A stretch of DNA of 52,386 bases from CAZELM01 sp964512995 (GTDB lineage: Bacteria > CSSED10-310), in contig CAZELM010000033.1 in NCBI GenBank assembly GCA_964512995.1, positions 1 to 52,386 of the forward strand, written 5' to 3'. The notes under the pieces are model-generated. The model worked only from the letters and a program-made list of their open reading frames with translations, was not told where the DNA came from and did not search any database. Both the position numbers and the translations under genes were made by a program. Each line of letters opens with the position of its first letter. Position 1 is the first letter of the stretch. Below, piece by piece: positions 19,201-27,130 of the stretch.

Positions 19201-20928
19201 TGAATTATATGCGAAAGGGATCAAACCATCCGGATCATCCAGAATACAGGCAATTGATGGCATCTGGGAGTTGTGATTTGGAGTCTGGCTGACGTTGGCT
19301 GTGAACTGAGTTGCGAATGACCATTCCGACCAAGGGGATCCTTTATAAAGCACTTCACTGAACTGGCCAACATACGGTTCGGTGTTAGCAAAGTTCTCTT
19401 CCTGCCATACTACATGGATGTGGTTGTTCAAATTGACACAAATCGACGGAACGAGGGAATTTCGCGGAAGCAACTGGCCGGAAAATGGGTCAGCACTTTG
19501 ATACAGGGGCCGATAGTTGGGCCCACCCAGTCCATCTTCCCAGATACAGGGCTGTCCAAGAATATTGGCGCAGGTTGTATAATAGATATCATATACATCC
19601 CCTGGTTCCCGCTCACGCTGCCAGACGATATGAATTCGATCATTGTCCGTTGGATCAGCGGAGGAACCATATTCAATGGCTATGGAAGGATACCTGTCGT
19701 CAACCATGTCCTCGATCGTATTGGCAATATTGGTCGGAGTCGCCCAGTAGGAGGATTGCCATGGTGGTGGTCCGGGGTTATTTGCATCCGCTGGAATAAG
19801 GGATCGGGTGTAAAAAATTCCACAGGGACGACCGCCCGGTGGTGGATTTCCGGGTGTATATTGCTGGCAGCCTTCCAGTGCCTGGCTATGAAATACAGCA
19901 TGGAAATATCCATCTGCATCCCGAACCATTCTTCGGCCGTTATTGAACGCCGTCGAATCCCATTCAGAGACACAGAAATTGTCGACCTGTACCGGGATAC
20001 TTGTAGGAACCGGCTCATTGGGATCCCGCTGGTGTTGCCGCCAGAAAAATCCCCAATCACTTTTGGATGGAGCGCCATCCATCAATTGCTTGCCACGCAT
20101 CAGAAGAAACTGACCTGGAGGGATCTGAATGCCGAAATCCTCCAGAAACACATCGAAAAATGAATCCGGCATCATCAGGGATGGCACATTAGGGACGGGA
20201 ATCCATTCCAGTGTGGGGTACATCGGAGATACTTCACGGGGACGACCCAATCCCGTAATGAACATATCCTCCAATGGAATCATGCTTGTTGATAAAGCAA
20301 TTTCAAGTGAAACATATTGGATGTTTATGGATGTATTGTTCATGATTCGAAGCGTTTGCAGTCCTGGCCGGATATCTCCGTAATCATCCACATTAAATCC
20401 AGTGACCGCTACCTCACCATTTCTGAGTGGTTGACCATCCAGTGTCCACCAGCCTTTGAAATCGGTAATGGCATTATACCGGCTCACCTCGAATTGAAAT
20501 CCGAAGTGAATCCATTGGCAATAACTGATATAACCATCAGTGACAAAATGAATGTAAAACTGCCAATGATCACCACCCAATGGCGTCAAGCCAGACCCGG
20601 ATACACTCCAATTACCTGTTCCAGGATCTCCGAAAATAATGACATTATTGAGTGTCGGGGCAAATCCATTCGAAGAATAAATACTCCCTTCAATATGGAA
20701 ATCATTTGCGGAGCCTTCATAATCGAAGTGCACATCGTCATTCAATGCCACTATGCACCCATCCTGAGCTAAGGCTGTCCATCCACTCCCAAGAATCAGA
20801 ACCAGCATCACCAGGCTCATCCATTTCCCAAATTGAGATGATTGTTTCATGAGTCGTCCCAAACACGCACGGCATTTGGATTGTGCGAACTCAGACACAT
20901 CGGTTCGATACAGAATTACACTGCTCAT
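16207..20928 (-). CDS. Large secreted BNR/sialidase-like protein with Thr-Pro linker and dockerin-like C-terminus
   Basis: 1573 residues. The ATG at 20928 has AGGAGG 6 nt upstream, whereas the internal ATG at 20850 has none. The signal peptide therefore has a long n-region, with the hydrophobic core WMSLVMLVLILGSGW near 37-50. Layout: beta-sandwich module A1 (about 58-300), a region with repeated RIHIVWQ, HIHVVWQ and RVHVLWN strands suggesting a BNR/sialidase-like beta-propeller (about 310-815), and a Thr-Pro-rich linker (about 830-985). Modules A2 and A3 follow, both homologous to A1 (each begins LNDDVHFDY and contains IIFGDPGTGNW, QWIHFGF, GWWTLDG/GWWTLNG and IQIPPGQF). A PTPTPTG linker precedes the four-Cys dockerin-like module (about 1503-1570). 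Unlike its two neighbours it has no cohesin-like tail. I do not recognise the A module as a named family, and no sialidase catalytic residues are evident. Probably an extracellular binding or structural protein. Confidence 0.85.
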   Translation of the reverse strand: MSSVILYRTDVSEFAQSKCRACLGRLMKQSSQFGKWMSLVMLVLILGSGWTALAQDGCIVALNDDVHFDYEGSANDFHIEGSIYSSNGFAPTLNNVIIFGDPGTGNWSVSGSGLTPLGGDHWQFYIHFVTDGYISYCQWIHFGFQFEVSRYNAITDFKGWWTLDGQPLRNGEVAVTGFNVDDYGDIRPGLQTLRIMNNTSINIQYVSLEIALSTSMIPLEDMFITGLGRPREVSPMYPTLEWIPVPNVPSLMMPDSFFDVFLEDFGIQIPPGQFLLMRGKQLMDGAPSKSDWGFFWRQHQRDPNEPVPTSIPVQVDNFCVSEWDSTAFNNGRRMVRDADGYFHAVFHSQALEGCQQYTPGNPPPGGRPCGIFYTRSLIPADANNPGPPPWQSSYWATPTNIANTIEDMVDDRYPSIAIEYGSSADPTDNDRIHIVWQREREPGDVYDIYYTTCANILGQPCIWEDGLGGPNYRPLYQSADPFSGQLLPRNSLVPSICVNLNNHIHVVWQEENFANTEPYVGQFSEVLYKGSPWSEWSFATQFTANVSQTPNHNSQMPSIACILDDPDGLIPFAYNSERVHVLWNDDFPNNLPNIWYNMSNLDGARGSWINKQNWSIASDSNGNDGYPCLAVDIDDVPYGVWMHGVTRDDPDKTFSGGRGIYGPGVDPLDIGGFQESFPGPEPGMYSNANQEIWLYSPIIGTVVVNSQTVAPDDAEFPTISVDVLKRITVNWQGWDNLEEVYDYETWMDSSVFGWAGDQSISLDVRHDDLFPSLAFKKDAMWFNWMEFPHHFDSIWTKIDIDLLAGGHHRPAALRPNHQLWFYGISRIIRSQTPTPTPTNTPTRTPTNTPVFTNTPTPTRTPTNTPTRTPTNTPVYTNTPTNTPTRTPTNTPVYTSTPTNSPTRTPTRTPTTPATFTNTPTRTPTNTPVYTSTPTNSPTRTPTRTPTTPATFTNTPTRTPTNTPVYTNTPTNTPTRTPTNTPTVSPTPTGIIVSLNDDVHFDYQGLRANDFHVEGIVYSAGGLPPTLGNVIIFGDPGTGNWSVAGHSLRPLTGDQWRFTIDFITDGYVEYCQWIHFGFEFYIKRYNIIADLRGWWTLDGIPVSAGDVPISGFNVDELGMIRPDLQTLRFTNDTIIPIAYESLELAVSNVKVPLEDLFITGLGRPFENSPLYPNLNWISIPTIPSILNPGEFFDVFLENFDIQIPPGQFLLMRGQQLMEGSDSGDWGYFWHQHEANPSLPPRIIVGLNDDVHFDYYDQVANDFHVEGTVRSSAGVPPDVGEIIIFGDPGTGNWHVVNHNLIEISPEIWQFRIDFATDGFISYCQWIHFGFEFYIGYYNVCADLHGWWTLNGEPLQPGQVAIMGFNVDDIGLIRPDQQTIRFTNDTMVSIRPISLEVAISQTQIPLEDMFVTGLGRPGELSPMYPGLNWITIPELPLRMVPDSFFDVFLEAYDIQIPPGQFALMRGQQLMSGAGDGSREDWGYFWHQHGSNPPPESTPTPTPTGIPCIHDGDIDMNGMLSAGDAQMAFLIALQMYIPNHDEECAADCNADGIVSAGDAQGIFMAALGMGSCIDPLQ
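18068..18283 (-). repeat. 108-bp tandem duplication inside the Thr-Pro linker
   Basis: Two near-identical 108-bp copies start at 18068 and 18176 and differ at only a few positions. They encode a 36-residue segment with TPTRTPTTPATFTNTP. The duplication keeps the frame, showing recent length change of the linker. The whole 17.97-18.44 kb stretch is low-complexity Thr-Pro coding sequence. Confidence 0.8.
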
Positions 20929-21048
20929 AAATTCCTCCTGAACTTTATAAAATGTTCTATCAGTAACGGTGAACGGCCAGATTTCTTTTTATCTGTTCAC
21001 ATCCACCCGGACATCTCAATCATTACCTCTTTTAGGAGGTCTAAATAT

Positions 21049-21077
21049 ATTGTATCAATCTGAGCCAGAATAGTCAA
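21049..21077 (-). promoter_or_regulatory. Strong sigma-70-type promoter for the BNR/sialidase-like gene
   Basis: On the minus strand, TTGACT (21072-21077), a 17-bp spacer and TACAAT (21049-21054) give a start near 21042. The 5' leader of about 115 nt contains a short hairpin (ACCTC/GAGGT arms near 21026-21040) before the AGGAGG ribosome site. Confidence 0.7.
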
Positions 21078-21166
21078 CGGTTTAAAATTATGTAAAACAC
21101 AATTGGAAACGCTTTAAAAATCCGATAATCTCCGTGTTCCAGTGAGAGGGAAATGGGAGATTAGAA

Positions 21167-22651
21167 TTGTCATATCAACTGTCCGATATTGAAAAAAATA
21201 AACACTCTGATTATTCATGTCTATGGCTCATAAGTGTAATAATTTTGATCTATTGGCCAGTTTTGGATCAGTGGTATTTTGCGGATGATTTTCACTGGCT
21301 GATGATCGGGCAGCAATCATTGATTGATCCAGCCCTTACCGTAACCCACCGCTTCTTCAACTACTATCGTCCCTGTGTTACGCTCAGCTTTGCTATTGAA
21401 AACATCCTTTACAGCCAATCCGCCTTGGGACACCACTTTTTTAATCTGATTCTTCACATCGGATCAACATATCTTGTATACCGGATTACCAAACAACTTA
21501 TCGGTCATTCGCTATCTGCATTATTCGGAGCGTCAATATTCGCATGTGCGTTCGCAGGTTCTGAAGCGGTTATCTGGGTTTCGGGGCGAGCGGATCTCCT
21601 GAGCACGTTTTTTTTCTTATGGAGCATCTATCTCGTGTATGGGAACGGAAAAACATCCGCCTACAGAAAGATTATTCTGTTCTTTGCCGTTACAGTCGCA
21701 TTATTCTCAAAAGAATCAACAGCAATTTGGCCGATCGCACTCTGCATTTTGGATTGGGCTCAGAACACATCACCCCACAAACCGATCACACAATTTCTTA
21801 TATCTTGGATTCAGTCCAGATGGATGTATATTGTGTTTACCGGCATGATTGGATTGTTTCATTTTATTTTTCAATGGCACAATGGCCCATTTATCTCTCA
21901 GTTTGGTCAGCCTTTGATCGCTTGGAACTGGCTTCGGAACATCTTCGGAGGTTCTGCAATCACTTTTATCAGCCCTCTCGAACGCGTACTCAAAGTAGAT
22001 ACGCACGGCATCATTACATCCCTTGTCCTGATTTTGTGCAGTCTATTACTGATTAAAAGGGGTAATAAATATGCAATAACCGGCTATTTATTGAGTCTCT
22101 GCCTGATGATACCGGCAAGTCTTGTCCCATTTCCCTTTTTACCCGAACCTCATCTGACCTTCAGACGTTTTTTCTATCTTCCTGCTTTGGGAGCTTCGAT
22201 ATTCTGGGCAGCAGTCGCCCGTGACACCTTTTTTCGATCTCGTTTCATGAGCATTGCAGGCATATTATTGCTTTCGGGAACGTTGTTATACATCAGCTTT
22301 GATCAATATACACTACTGAGAGAACCAGTCCTGTATTCCGATAAAACTGACCAGATACCTTCATTTCTTTCAGATATATCCCCAATAAAACAAATCAAAT
22401 TGTGGAGTAGTCTGACTTCGCAGCATCGGATTGCCATGGAATCCGTTCAACAGAAACTGAATGATATCTCGCCCGGGAAGGAGATACTCATTGTTGTCCC
22501 TCAACCGAACATCTGGATCGAAATGTTTCAGCTCTTTTCAGGAAGACCTGTGACTGTAACTCGGGAACTCCCCTCTACCATCCCGAATGATGATCCAAAA
22601 GAGATCTTCACATTTGTCAATGGAATCATCCAGCGGTATTCACTGAATTGA
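21167..22651 (+). CDS. GT-C-type integral membrane glycosyltransferase (GT39/TMTC-like)
   Basis: 494 residues with roughly ten membrane segments and a short non-membrane C-terminus. The first external loop carries the GT-C acidic pair (Asp40-Asp41 in WYFADDFHWL), followed by NYYRPCVTLSFAIENILY and GHHFFNLILHIGSTYLVYRI. A further loop has the KES motif (LFSKESTAIWPIALCILDW). These are features of lipid-phosphate-sugar-dependent glycosyltransferases such as GT39 mannosyltransferases and TMTC-like proteins. Start is TTG at 21167 with GGGAGA about 8 nt upstream. It is divergently transcribed from the gene for the Thr-Pro-linker protein. O-glycosylation of Thr-rich linkers in the periplasm is a possible role, by analogy with protein mannosyltransferases; this is inference, and lipid or polysaccharide substrates are equally open. 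Confidence 0.75.
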   Translation: MSYQLSDIEKNKHSDYSCLWLISVIILIYWPVLDQWYFADDFHWLMIGQQSLIDPALTVTHRFFNYYRPCVTLSFAIENILYSQSALGHHFFNLILHIGSTYLVYRITKQLIGHSLSALFGASIFACAFAGSEAVIWVSGRADLLSTFFFLWSIYLVYGNGKTSAYRKIILFFAVTVALFSKESTAIWPIALCILDWAQNTSPHKPITQFLISWIQSRWMYIVFTGMIGLFHFIFQWHNGPFISQFGQPLIAWNWLRNIFGGSAITFISPLERVLKVDTHGIITSLVLILCSLLLIKRGNKYAITGYLLSLCLMIPASLVPFPFLPEPHLTFRRFFYLPALGASIFWAAVARDTFFRSRFMSIAGILLLSGTLLYISFDQYTLLREPVLYSDKTDQIPSFLSDISPIKQIKLWSSLTSQHRIAMESVQQKLNDISPGKEILIVVPQPNIWIEMFQLFSGRPVTVTRELPSTIPNDDPKEIFTFVNGIIQRYSLN

Positions 22652-22685
22652 TTTACCACCTTTCCTGATGGCGATATCCGGTGGA

Positions 22686-24554
22686 CTAATCATTACTTTG
22701 TTTCTGTTCAAGAATCTGCCAGCGCTCGAACAACTGGTTAAGATTCTGTTCAATCTCTTGTAGCATGATCTGGACACGAGTGATCATCGATTTTTCCTGA
22801 AGATAGAAATCAGGTTCAGACATTATCTGATAAAAATGCCTTTGTTCCACTTCCAATTGCTCAATACGAGCAGGTAATTCCTGAAGTTCCAAATTCTCTT
22901 TAAAAGTCAGCTTGGGTTGATGAGAGCGTAATTTTGCTTCCTTGGATCGCGATATTTCCGGAATCCCATTGTCCTTCTGCTGTTTTTGTATGCACCAATC
23001 ATCATATCCACCCGCATATTCCGTGATTCGACCATCCTCCTCGAAGGCGATTATCCGAGTCACAACATTGTTCAGCAAAGCCCGGTCATGGCTGACCAAT
23101 ACCAAAGTCCCCGGATAATCCATCAGCATCTCTTCCAAGATCACCAGAGTATCTGTATCCAAATCATTGGTTGGTTCATCCAGAATCAAAACATTCGATG
23201 GCCTGGCGAATAGTTTTGCTAAAAGGAGCCGATTCCGTTCACCACCCGACAGAATCCATACGGGAGATTGTATCCGATCCGGTGTGAATAGAAAATCCGC
23301 CAGATAACTGAAAATATGCCGGGGTTTTTCATTGTAAAAAATGATGTCACTCCCTTCGGAAACATTTTCCAGGACAGTTTTATCTTGCTGGAGCAGATTC
23401 CGGGATTGATCGAAATAGGCAATGTCCAGATGTGTACCGTATCGGATCGATCCTGGATTCGGCATGAGTTCTCCCATCAATACACGAACGAGTGATGATT
23501 TCCCGCAGCCATTGGGTCCGATAATCCCAATTTTATCACCGCGGATGATCGTCATGGAAAAATCCCGAATAATCATCCGATCGCCGAAACTCAGTTGAAT
23601 ATTTTCTATTTCCATGACCAGCTTTCCTGACTTTCTCGCTTCCTGTGCCTGTAATTGAACGGATCCGATCTGTTTCCGCCAATTCCGATGAGTCTCCCGC
23701 ATTTTCTCAAGCATCTTCTTTCGCCCTTCATCCCGAGTTCGCCGCGCTTTAACTCCCCTGGAAAGCCAGGCTTCCTCTTTGCTCAGGGTTTTTGTTAATA
23801 GCATCTGTTCGCGAGTTTCATTTTCCAGAGACTCCCTTTTTCGCTCAAGATAGGAGATGTAATCGCAATTCCAGTGGTAGAGCCGTGATCGATCAATCTC
23901 CACGATCCGGTTGGCTACATGCTGCAAAAACACTCGGTCATGAGTCACGATCAGGAGAGCTTTTCGAGTGTTGAGAAGATAATCTTCTATATGCAGGATC
24001 GATTCAATATCCAGATGATTTGTGGGTTCGTCCAGAAGGAGAAGATCAGGATCTGAAGAAAGCGCGATAGCCAATAAAACTCTCCGTTTGAGTCCGATCG
24101 AAAGATCCTCGAACAATGCATCGGGATCGACACGAAGATCGGAAAGCAACCGATCGATTCGCTGGGTTACCCGCCAAAAATCCACTCCGTCCGTTGAATA
24201 ATGCACGAACGCCGACGATTCGTAATCTTCTGGTTTCAATATATTTCCGCGAATCTTCTGATTCCATTCGATATTTTCTCTATATCCTTGCATGACAACC
24301 TGAGATACCGGACCCATGTTCAGTTTTGGGATTTCTTGTGGCAATAAAGAGATGCCGATATCCTTCTGGCGACAGATTGAACCCGAATCGGGTGTAATCA
24401 TTCCGTAAATGATCTTTAACAAGGTTGTTTTGCCAACACCATTCCGGCCGACCAGCGAAATCCGATCCCCCTGTTCAATTATCAAATTGATATGGTCCAG
24501 GAGCAACGAACCACCAACCATTGCGGTTACATCACGAATGCTGATCAATGCCAC
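22686..24554 (-). CDS. uup: ABC-F family ATPase, Uup type
   Basis: About 622 residues, two ABC ATPase domains in one chain and no membrane segments. The first domain has Walker A GRNGVGKTT and Walker B LLLLDEPTNHLD, with a divergent signature LSIGLKRR where LSGG is usual. The second has GPNGCGKSS, LSGGERNR and VLILDEPTNDLD. A charged linker (KARRTRDEGRKKMLEKMRE) separates them, and a coiled-coil tail (about 550-622) matches Uup/Rup proteins. ABC-F proteins act on ribosomes or nucleic acid: E. coli Uup affects transposon precise excision and binds DNA through its C-terminal coil. I prefer a GTG start at 24554 with GAAGGA 7 nt upstream; an in-frame ATG at 24572 has no ribosome site. The gene converges with the glycosyltransferase gene. 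Confidence 0.9.
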   Translation of the reverse strand: MALISIRDVTAMVGGSLLLDHINLIIEQGDRISLVGRNGVGKTTLLKIIYGMITPDSGSICRQKDIGISLLPQEIPKLNMGPVSQVVMQGYRENIEWNQKIRGNILKPEDYESSAFVHYSTDGVDFWRVTQRIDRLLSDLRVDPDALFEDLSIGLKRRVLLAIALSSDPDLLLLDEPTNHLDIESILHIEDYLLNTRKALLIVTHDRVFLQHVANRIVEIDRSRLYHWNCDYISYLERKRESLENETREQMLLTKTLSKEEAWLSRGVKARRTRDEGRKKMLEKMRETHRNWRKQIGSVQLQAQEARKSGKLVMEIENIQLSFGDRMIIRDFSMTIIRGDKIGIIGPNGCGKSSLVRVLMGELMPNPGSIRYGTHLDIAYFDQSRNLLQQDKTVLENVSEGSDIIFYNEKPRHIFSYLADFLFTPDRIQSPVWILSGGERNRLLLAKLFARPSNVLILDEPTNDLDTDTLVILEEMLMDYPGTLVLVSHDRALLNNVVTRIIAFEEDGRITEYAGGYDDWCIQKQQKDNGIPEISRSKEAKLRSHQPKLTFKENLELQELPARIEQLEVEQRHFYQIMSEPDFYLQEKSMITRVQIMLQEIEQNLNQLFERWQILEQKQSND

Positions 24555-24572
24555 AGTAAAATTCCTTCTCAC

Positions 24573-24882
24573 ATTGATGGAGTATCGAACTCGAATTAAG
24601 ACCTAATCGACTCATTTGTTCTGATGATGCTTACCCTGCTTGATGAGATGAACTCCTATTTCAATCAACCAGTGCCTGCAAAACGCCATTGGTATATTAT
24701 GCTTCACATTGCAGATCATACAAGCTTGGAAATGAAAAATCGTGATTACGCTAAAAACTAAGTTCTGTTTTGGTCTATTCTATGTTAAAATTTTGTTGTG
24801 TCTGTTTCAGAGTTTTTAGAATTGAGCGAATCATCTGTCATCACATGGTCACCATAAAATGATATCTGGAGCAATCATCAGT
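24573..24882. other. Intergenic region between divergent uup and kinase genes
   Basis: No gene or RNA recognised. AT-rich, with the kinase promoter at its right edge. Confidence 0.4.
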
Positions 24883-24911
24883 TTGAATGAAAGAACATTT
24901 GATGGGATAAT
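24883..24911 (+). promoter_or_regulatory. Promoter of the Ser/Thr kinase gene
   Basis: TTGAAT (24883-24888), 17-bp spacer, GATAAT (24906-24911). Transcription would start near 24918, leaving a leader of only about 20-30 nt. Confidence 0.55.
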
Positions 24912-24936
24912 ACTATGATAAAAATCAAACGATGCG

Positions 24937-26895
24937 GTGAAAATTATCGTGAGTAAAGTACCGGAAATCATCAATAAGCAGGTCGGTAAATATCTTATAC
25001 TCAATGAAATCAGTCGTGGTGGCATGGGAATCATCTACCTGGGAAAACATGTTACATTAAATCGGTACGCCGCGGTCAAGATGCTGTTCCCTCACCTTGC
25101 AGGAGAACTCAATTTTGTCAAGCGTTTCATGGAAGAAATGAACGCGATGTCAAAATTGAAACATCCCAATATCGTAGACATTTACGATTACGAAGAGGCA
25201 TTCAAAACATATTTTATCGTCATGGAAGTTGTTGTCGGGAGATCACTGGAATCGCTGATGAAAGACAGCGGACCGATACAAGCGGAGCCAGCGGGCATGA
25301 TCATCCGGCAAGTCTTGAAAGCTCTGGATTGTGCTCATTCAAATGGAATTTTGCATCGTGATATCAAACCGTCGAATATCATGATCACCACTCAGGGTTT
25401 TGTAAAGGTACTGGATTTTGGGATTGCCAAAATAATTGGCGGGGAGAACCTGACCCAAACCGGATTCATGGTCGGAACACCTCAATATATCAGTCCGGAA
25501 CAGGCACAGGGTGAACCGGTCGTGCAGGCTTCTGATCTATACTCCGTGTCGGTGGTTCTGTTTCAATTGTTGACCGGTCAACCCCCCTTTGTTTCAAATA
25601 CTCCTGTGGGAGTGATCATGGCTCATATCAAGGAAACACCTCCCAAACTACGAAAATTAAATCCCAACATTCCGGCAGCGCTTGAAAAATTTGTTTTAAA
25701 GGGATTGGAAAAAAAACCTCAGAAACGGTTCGCATCCGCACAGGAAATGTTGTCCGCTCTGGATGAGATCCTGCCTTCATCAGCTTCGGCTACCCTGGAA
25801 ACTCCCGAAACAATCACGAAAAAAGCAGTGATGCAATTTGAACCCACCAAGTTGCTGGAATCTGTTCCAGGGGATTCATCCAAAGCCTCACCCCAGGACA
25901 CACTTCAGCATCACCGATTTAACCTCAAGCAGGCCATCTTCTCGATCATCAATTCTCTCCAAACGATAATCCTGATCAATACTCAAAAATTGATTGCCAT
26001 CGCTATCATCGTGCTGATTGCCATTGGTATCGGTTGGCTGAGTATCTCTGACACTGGACATACGCTTATTAAAGACTCATACATATCCGTTATGTCGCTG
26101 GTGAGTCCGGCACCTGCCCCAACAGCAGTGCCAGCAGAACCCTCTGTTTTTGCCATTCCCCAATCGGAAACGACTGAATCGGGTACCATCCTGGGAATTG
26201 CATTCATTCAGATTCCGGAAGGATCGTTTACGATGGGCGAAAAAGCGGGAGTCAGCGATCTGCTGGATAACTCCCCCGATCACCAAACGACGCTCGATAC
26301 GTATTATATTTCCAAGTATGAGATAACAAACGAGCAGTATAACATGTTCATTCAAGACACGGGGTATCCGTCGCCATCATCCTGGTCGAATGGGTCCTTT
26401 GAATCCACGACAAACCATCAACCGGTCACGAATGTTACTTGGTACGACGCAAATACATATTGTATATGGTTTGAGAAAAAGACAGGTTTATCGAAATTTC
26501 GGCTGCCAACAGAAGCGGAATGGGAGAGAGCAGCCAGTGGTTCTGGCATTTTCCCTTGGGGTAATAAATGGAACGGTAAGAACAGTAATGTCCTGGAATC
26601 AGGGAAAAATACCATCGTAAATGTCGGTTCTTTTCCGGGTGACCAATCAGCCTCGGGTTTGTATGACCTTGGAGGGAATGTCCGGGAATGGATCTGGGAT
26701 TATTACTCCATGTCCGCTTATGCCATCGCCAGATCAAACAATCCTGAAGGCCCCGAACAAGGTGAGCGCCGGGTTATCCGTGGAGGCAGTTATCGGTTGA
26801 CCTATAAAGACAGTCGCGTAAAAAAACGCGATTGCCTGGAACCCTACGAAAAAGCTGATGATCTGGGATTCCGGTTGGTTTACATTCCGGTCTGA
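24937..26895 (+). CDS. Membrane Ser/Thr protein kinase fused to a sulfatase-modifying-factor (FGE)-like domain
   Basis: 652 residues. The Hanks-type kinase domain (about 18-285) has the Gly-rich loop ISRGGMGIIYLG, Lys48 in AAVKML, catalytic HRDIKPSN (Asp142, Asn147), DFG (160-162), and the GTPQYISPEQAQ activation segment. All residues for activity are present. A juxtamembrane linker and one membrane helix (IAIAIIVLIAIGIGWL, about 350-370) follow. The outer part (about 425-652) is an FGE-sulfatase/DUF323 fold with IPEGSFTMG, EITNEQYNMF, PVTNVTWYDANTYC, RLPTEAEWERAA, GNVREWIWDYY and RGGSYR. The catalytic Cys pair of true formylglycine-generating enzyme, expected after RGGS, is absent, so this is probably a sensor or ligand domain. 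Start is GTG at 24937 without a clear ribosome site; GTG at 24949 is an alternative. Confidence 0.9.
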   Translation: MKIIVSKVPEIINKQVGKYLILNEISRGGMGIIYLGKHVTLNRYAAVKMLFPHLAGELNFVKRFMEEMNAMSKLKHPNIVDIYDYEEAFKTYFIVMEVVVGRSLESLMKDSGPIQAEPAGMIIRQVLKALDCAHSNGILHRDIKPSNIMITTQGFVKVLDFGIAKIIGGENLTQTGFMVGTPQYISPEQAQGEPVVQASDLYSVSVVLFQLLTGQPPFVSNTPVGVIMAHIKETPPKLRKLNPNIPAALEKFVLKGLEKKPQKRFASAQEMLSALDEILPSSASATLETPETITKKAVMQFEPTKLLESVPGDSSKASPQDTLQHHRFNLKQAIFSIINSLQTIILINTQKLIAIAIIVLIAIGIGWLSISDTGHTLIKDSYISVMSLVSPAPAPTAVPAEPSVFAIPQSETTESGTILGIAFIQIPEGSFTMGEKAGVSDLLDNSPDHQTTLDTYYISKYEITNEQYNMFIQDTGYPSPSSWSNGSFESTTNHQPVTNVTWYDANTYCIWFEKKTGLSKFRLPTEAEWERAASGSGIFPWGNKWNGKNSNVLESGKNTIVNVGSFPGDQSASGLYDLGGNVREWIWDYYSMSAYAIARSNNPEGPEQGERRVIRGGSYRLTYKDSRVKKRDCLEPYEKADDLGFRLVYIPV

Positions 26896-27130
26896 TAGGA
26901 ACCATCTGTTCAGCGGCTTCATTTTCCTGGGAATATGCTGCAATCACTCAATTGATTGCAGAAAAGTGGGAAGGAGTCAAAGGACTCGGGCAGCGTCATT
27001 TCAAGCGATGTCGGGTTCCAGCCCCTCCTTCACGGGGAGGACAACGAAACACAGATGGGGCGGCAGCTTTATGGAAACCAGGAACAGTCAGGAACAGGCT
27101 CCCAGATGAAGAGATAAGATTAAGGGAGAT
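26896..27130. other. Convergent spacer with a 9-bp hairpin
   Basis: CTGCAATCA (26938-26946) pairs perfectly with TGATTGCAG (26953-26961). It lies 43 nt after the kinase stop. AAAAG rather than a U-run follows it, so any terminator role is uncertain. No gene is supported in the rest. Confidence 0.4.

Noticed and set aside
22652..22685. Bidirectional terminator between the glycosyltransferase and uup genes
   Set aside because: A CCACC/GGTGG inverted repeat exists but has a long loop and no U-run on either side.
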